52,067 nucleotides of DNA. Source: a virus. The position numbers were made by a program, and so were the translations under genes. The notes beneath the pieces were generated by a model. It searched no databases and was not told the DNA's origin. It saw only the letters and a program-made list of their open reading frames with translations. The stretch's first letter is position 1, and every line of letters begins with the position of its first letter. The stretch is from positions 1 to 52,067 of IMG/VR virus record IMGVR_UViG_3300008450_000054; one strand, 5' to 3'. This document shows, piece by piece, positions 49,177-52,067 of this stretch.

Positions 49177-49449
49177 ATGGTTATAAAGGATAAGGAATTA
49201 TTCGATACATTCTTTGTGAATGTAAAAATGGAACACTTTGAGGTGTGCGAGCCTAATGATACGGGTGGTCATACAGTATTGATTAAATGTAAAAATTTAG
49301 TAGAATGTTTTGATTATATCTTAAGATCTAGGATGGTCAGAACAGACAAAGAGTTAACAGTTAATGAGTACAATAAACTTGTTGAAGAAATTCAAGACAA
49401 GGTTAGGAGTATTACAACTAGGCCACAAGCTGCTTCACCACAAAGTTAA
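49177..49449 (+). CDS. Hypothetical small protein before Sak4-like gene
   Basis: A 90-residue alpha/beta protein with no recognised motif. It lies five bases before the Sak4-like ATPase gene and probably belongs to the recombination module. Confidence 0.5.
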   Translation: MVIKDKELFDTFFVNVKMEHFEVCEPNDTGGHTVLIKCKNLVECFDYILRSRMVRTDKELTVNEYNKLVEEIQDKVRSITTRPQAASPQS

Positions 49450-49454
49450 GTTAA

Positions 49455-50123
49455 TTGAATAGAGATTTTTATAAAATACTTATTCTAAGCCAATCGGGAA
49501 AAGGAAAAACTTACTCTTTTAGAAATATGAATCCTGAAACTACAGGATTTATAAATGTAGAGAATAAGCCGTTACCTTTTAAGAATACTTTTAAACATCA
49601 TTTTAGACCTAGTGGTAAAAATCTTGCAGAGGCACAAGATTTAGCTGCAATTGAGAAGGTATTAATAGAATATGCTACTAATCCTGAGATTAATTGTATA
49701 GTAATAGATAGTATATCCGCTTATATGGATATATTAATGCGACTAGCTAGGAGAACAAAGAGAGGTTTTGATATCTTTTCATTTTACAATGAGGAGATTG
49801 ATAAATTTATCAATTTAATTAAACGTATACCTAAAGAAGTATTTGTGACTGGACATTACGAAATCTTAGGTATAGAGGGGATTATGGAAAAACGTGCTAA
49901 GGTCATGGGTAAACAATGGGAAGGGGTTCTGGAAAAAGAGTTCACCGTTGTTTTATATGGTACTAGCAAACAAAGGGAAAATGGGCGTCCTGAGTATTTC
50001 TTTAATCTCTATGAGCAAGACTCATCATCCAAGTGTCCACCTGACATTTTTGGGGAGGATGTAATAAGTGTCCCCAATGACTCAAATGTAGTTTTTAACC
50101 AGATTTTAAATTATTTAAATTAA
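49455..50123 (+). CDS. Sak4-like AAA ATPase (RecA-type single-strand annealing)
   Basis: A 222-residue P-loop protein with a TTG start. Walker A is SQSGKGKTY at about 10-18; Walker B is INCIVIDSIS near 80; VTGHYEIL is a sensor-like strand. Size and order (ATPase followed at once by an SSB) fit the AAA_24/Sak4 family, which anneals ssDNA with its cognate SSB in phage recombination and occurs in crAss-like phages. Confidence 0.75.
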   Translation: MNRDFYKILILSQSGKGKTYSFRNMNPETTGFINVENKPLPFKNTFKHHFRPSGKNLAEAQDLAAIEKVLIEYATNPEINCIVIDSISAYMDILMRLARRTKRGFDIFSFYNEEIDKFINLIKRIPKEVFVTGHYEILGIEGIMEKRAKVMGKQWEGVLEKEFTVVLYGTSKQRENGRPEYFFNLYEQDSSSKCPPDIFGEDVISVPNDSNVVFNQILNYLN

Positions 50124-50124
50124 G

Positions 50125-50787
50125 ATGTACGGAACAGCAGAAGTAAAAGCAGATAGCGGGAGGCCAATGTTTATGGCAGGAATTTCAGATAATACAGAAT
50201 TATCAAACATAGCGTTTGAGAACTCTAAAACTGATGGTAGTGGAAAGGATGTATTAACTTTTACTTTTAGTTCTAGTAATGGTGGGACTTTTAGGAAAAT
50301 TTTCTGGGAAGTAGATCCTTCAAAGGTAATCGAAATGAACCAGAAATATCCTAGAAATCACACAAGAGATAACCAAACTATTAAAGCCAAGAAGGGTGAG
50401 CCTATCAGCGATGACCAGGCTGTACAAATGGCTTTTGATGAGTTTAATCGCCAAATTAAGCATATTATGACTAAATATATGTCTGATGATGAAGCTATCA
50501 TTAGTAATGTAAATAGTTATAGGGATTTTGCTATGGCTGTTATCTCTAAAATGAAAGGTAAGTATGAAGGCAAGAAAATGCGTATGAAAACTGTTTATAC
50601 TAAGAATGATTATTTAGATATTCCACGATTTGGTAATTTTATCGAGTCTATGGATGTACCTAAGGAAAAATCTTCTATAGTTTTAAACATTTCATATGAT
50701 AAGATCACTAGATCTACACCTTCATCTGAAGAATCTGTTTCAGCAGCAGTATCAATGCCTGATACTACTAATGACTTACCGTTTTAA
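50125..50787 (+). CDS. Single-stranded DNA-binding protein
   Basis: A 220-residue protein starting two bases after the Sak4-like gene. Beta-rich core (VLTFTFSSSNGGTFRKIFWEV), a flexible Ser-rich linker (TPSSEESVSAAVSMP) and the acidic aromatic tip TTNDLPF typical of SSBs. It would coat ssDNA and recruit partners through the tip. Followed by a strong terminator. Confidence 0.75.
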   Translation: MYGTAEVKADSGRPMFMAGISDNTELSNIAFENSKTDGSGKDVLTFTFSSSNGGTFRKIFWEVDPSKVIEMNQKYPRNHTRDNQTIKAKKGEPISDDQAVQMAFDEFNRQIKHIMTKYMSDDEAIISNVNSYRDFAMAVISKMKGKYEGKKMRMKTVYTKNDYLDIPRFGNFIESMDVPKEKSSIVLNISYDKITRSTPSSEESVSAAVSMPDTTNDLPF

Positions 50788-50812
50788 ACTTATAACATAT
50801 TAAATAAACCAC

Positions 50813-50842
50813 GGGGATAGGTTAATAGCCTATCCCCTTTTT
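50813..50842 (+). terminator. Rho-independent terminator after SSB
   Basis: GGGGATAGG (50813-50821) pairs perfectly with CCTATCCCC (50829-50837) over a 7-base loop and is followed by TTTTT. It separates the helicase-SSB operon from the primase gene, which starts only three bases later. Confidence 0.9.
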
Positions 50843-50845
50843 ATT

Positions 50846-51790
50846 ATGTATGAAATAAAACCAGATGTAATAACTCCAGAGTTTATAACTTCTAAAATAC
50901 CACAGGAAGAAATTTGGTATTATTACCTTGGATTTGAGGTAAGACCTGGAGAACTATTCATTTCACCACTTAGAGATGAGGGTAATCCTTCTGCTAATTT
51001 ATTCTTTTCTAGAAATGGAGATTTACTGCTAAAGGATTTCGGTTATAAAACTATTAATGTTTGGCAATTTATTCAATACAGATATGGTATAACTTTTAAA
51101 GAGGCAGTAGATAAGGTTTATAATGACCTTTATATAAAGAATGCTAGTAGAGATAAAATACCAACTAAAAGTTTAAAACGTCGAGATGTAACACAAATAA
51201 GTATAAGATATCTATCTTGGAACGATCTTACATTAAAGTATTGGGAACAGTACTTTATAACAAAAGATATTCTTAAGAAATATAAGGTATTACCTATATC
51301 CCATTTGTTTGTTAATAATCGACAAATAAGAGTAAAACAACCAGCTTTTTCCTATGAGTTTGGTAGAGGTTACAGAAAAATATATTGCCCTGAAAGTGAA
51401 GATCTTAAGTTTATATCCAATGTTCCAGGATACATGTATTCTGGCTATGAACAATTACCTTGGATTGGCGATATTCTTATTATTACAAAAAGCCATAAAG
51501 ATGTTATGGTATTTGATGTTTTAGGATATAATTCTATAGCTAGTCAGGGAGAAGGTCACAAAATAGAGGAAGAGTTTCTAAATTTATTAAAACGTAGATT
51601 TAAACATGTTATACTAAATTTTGATAACGATAGAGCTGGTAAATACCATGCTGAAAAAATTAATTTAACTAAACTATTTATACCAGATAATGATTATGAT
51701 CTAAAAGATATAAGTGATTATATAAAATATTATGGTGTAGATAGAACAATAACTGATTTAAATGAATGGGTAAGAAATCTTATTCAATAG
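50846..51790 (+). CDS. DNA primase, TOPRIM type
   Basis: A 314-residue protein. The N-terminal part (YYYLGFEVRPGELFISPLRDEGNPSANLF, then LLLKDFG) is like the DnaG zinc-domain region but without the Cys/His ligands. The TOPRIM core is visible: ILIITKSHKDVMVFDVLGY with SQGEG, then VILNFDNDRAG (DxD). It would make RNA primers for the polymerase and pair with the DnaB-type helicase. Confidence 0.78.
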   Translation: MYEIKPDVITPEFITSKIPQEEIWYYYLGFEVRPGELFISPLRDEGNPSANLFFSRNGDLLLKDFGYKTINVWQFIQYRYGITFKEAVDKVYNDLYIKNASRDKIPTKSLKRRDVTQISIRYLSWNDLTLKYWEQYFITKDILKKYKVLPISHLFVNNRQIRVKQPAFSYEFGRGYRKIYCPESEDLKFISNVPGYMYSGYEQLPWIGDILIITKSHKDVMVFDVLGYNSIASQGEGHKIEEEFLNLLKRRFKHVILNFDNDRAGKYHAEKINLTKLFIPDNDYDLKDISDYIKYYGVDRTITDLNEWVRNLIQ

Positions 51791-51957
51791 TTAAAACAAA
51801 GGATAAAACATACAAACTCAAAAAGGGGGGTGTAGTTACTATTAAGAATCAATCTACATACGATATTTTGGATGAAGATGGTAATGTTATAGCAATTATA
51901 CCTAGTTATGTATCAAATAAAAGAATAACTAAATTGGAAAAACAATTAACCAAATGA
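51766..51957 (+). CDS. Hypothetical small basic protein
   Basis: A 63-residue basic, beta-rich protein (YSIVKTKDKTYKLKKGGVVTIK) overlapping the primase end by 25 bases in another frame. Function unknown. Confidence 0.5.
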   Translation: MGKKSYSIVKTKDKTYKLKKGGVVTIKNQSTYDILDEDGNVIAIIPSYVSNKRITKLEKQLTK

Positions 51958-52067
51958 GTAATGAAAATAAAGATGAAATGTTGCCTGGAGATCCTTATGA
52001 ATCTTTATACAACACTCCCACTTATACTCCTAGAGAGTTAGACGAGTCTATAGCTAAATTTCTTACT
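51954..52067 (+). CDS. Start of a gene cut by the right window edge
   Basis: The ATG at 51954 overlaps the preceding stop (ATGA). Only 38 residues are visible (MSNENKDEMLPGDPYESLY...), too few to recognise. Acidic and probably disordered N-terminus. Confidence 0.5.
   Translation, partial: MSNENKDEMLPGDPYESLYNTPTYTPRELDESIAKFLT

Noticed and set aside
1-52067. CRISPR array, rRNA, integrase or insertion sequence
   Set aside because: No regularly spaced direct repeats, rRNA motifs, recombinase motifs or IS-like inverted ends with a transposase were seen.
1-52067. Stop-codon reassignment as in some crAss-like phages
   Set aside because: TAA, TAG and TGA all end genes normally (for example TAG for terL, TGA for the 859-residue fibre) and no clear suppressor tRNA was found.

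Overview
The window is a 52 kb stretch of a tailed double-stranded DNA phage of a Bacteroidota host. It is AT-rich, densely packed and uses the standard genetic code. The host assignment rests on promoters of the Bacteroidota type (TTGA/TTGC, 19 bases, TATATTTG), few Shine-Dalgarno sites, Bacteroidota-like secretion signals and a tmRNA of Bacteroidota layout. Gene content and order (TerL, portal, scaffold-like, capsid; DnaB-type helicase, Sak4-like ATPase, SSB, primase; collagen-like tail proteins) fit a crAss-like (Crassvirales) phage. That assignment is an inference from recognition; no search was run.

Layout. Positions 1-23,000 are read leftwards. This block holds small genes (18.4-23.0 kb: YegP-like, GroES-like, HExxH protein, winged-helix-like protein, a lipoprotein), then TerL, portal, scaffold-like protein, major capsid protein, connector-like proteins, and collagen-like, beta-helix and propeller-like tail proteins. 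A family of four promoters drives it; the three inner ones share an upstream element at fixed distance. Positions 23,000-23,185 are a divergent control region. From 23,185 everything is read rightwards. At 23-31 kb small proteins alternate with long structured non-coding RNAs, a tmRNA gene and several tRNAs, some with abnormal anticodon arms. At 31-33 kb lies a patchy GC-richer cassette with strong Shine-Dalgarno sites. At 33.5-36.7 kb a family A DNA polymerase is split by a 1,369-base group I intron. At 36.7-46 kb is a nucleotide and cofactor metabolism block (kinase, gamma-glutamyl enzymes, sigma-like factor, PRPP-synthetase-like and nicotinamide phosphoribosyltransferase pair, HAD, MazG). 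At 47-52 kb is the replisome.

How it may work together (inference). Early rightward transcription makes small host-takeover proteins, stable RNAs and translation helpers (tmRNA, tRNAs), then the replisome and a NAD+-restoring pair that could counter NAD+-depleting defence. The sigma-like factor at 40.5 kb may switch on the leftward promoters for packaging, capsid and tail genes.

The most notable features are the tmRNA with a 28-codon tag, the polymerase group I intron that carries a metallophosphoesterase and no recognisable homing endonuclease, the series of structured RNAs at 23.4-25.8 kb, the promoter family with an upstream palindrome, the PRPP-synthetase/Nampt pair, and tRNAs with altered anticodon loops.
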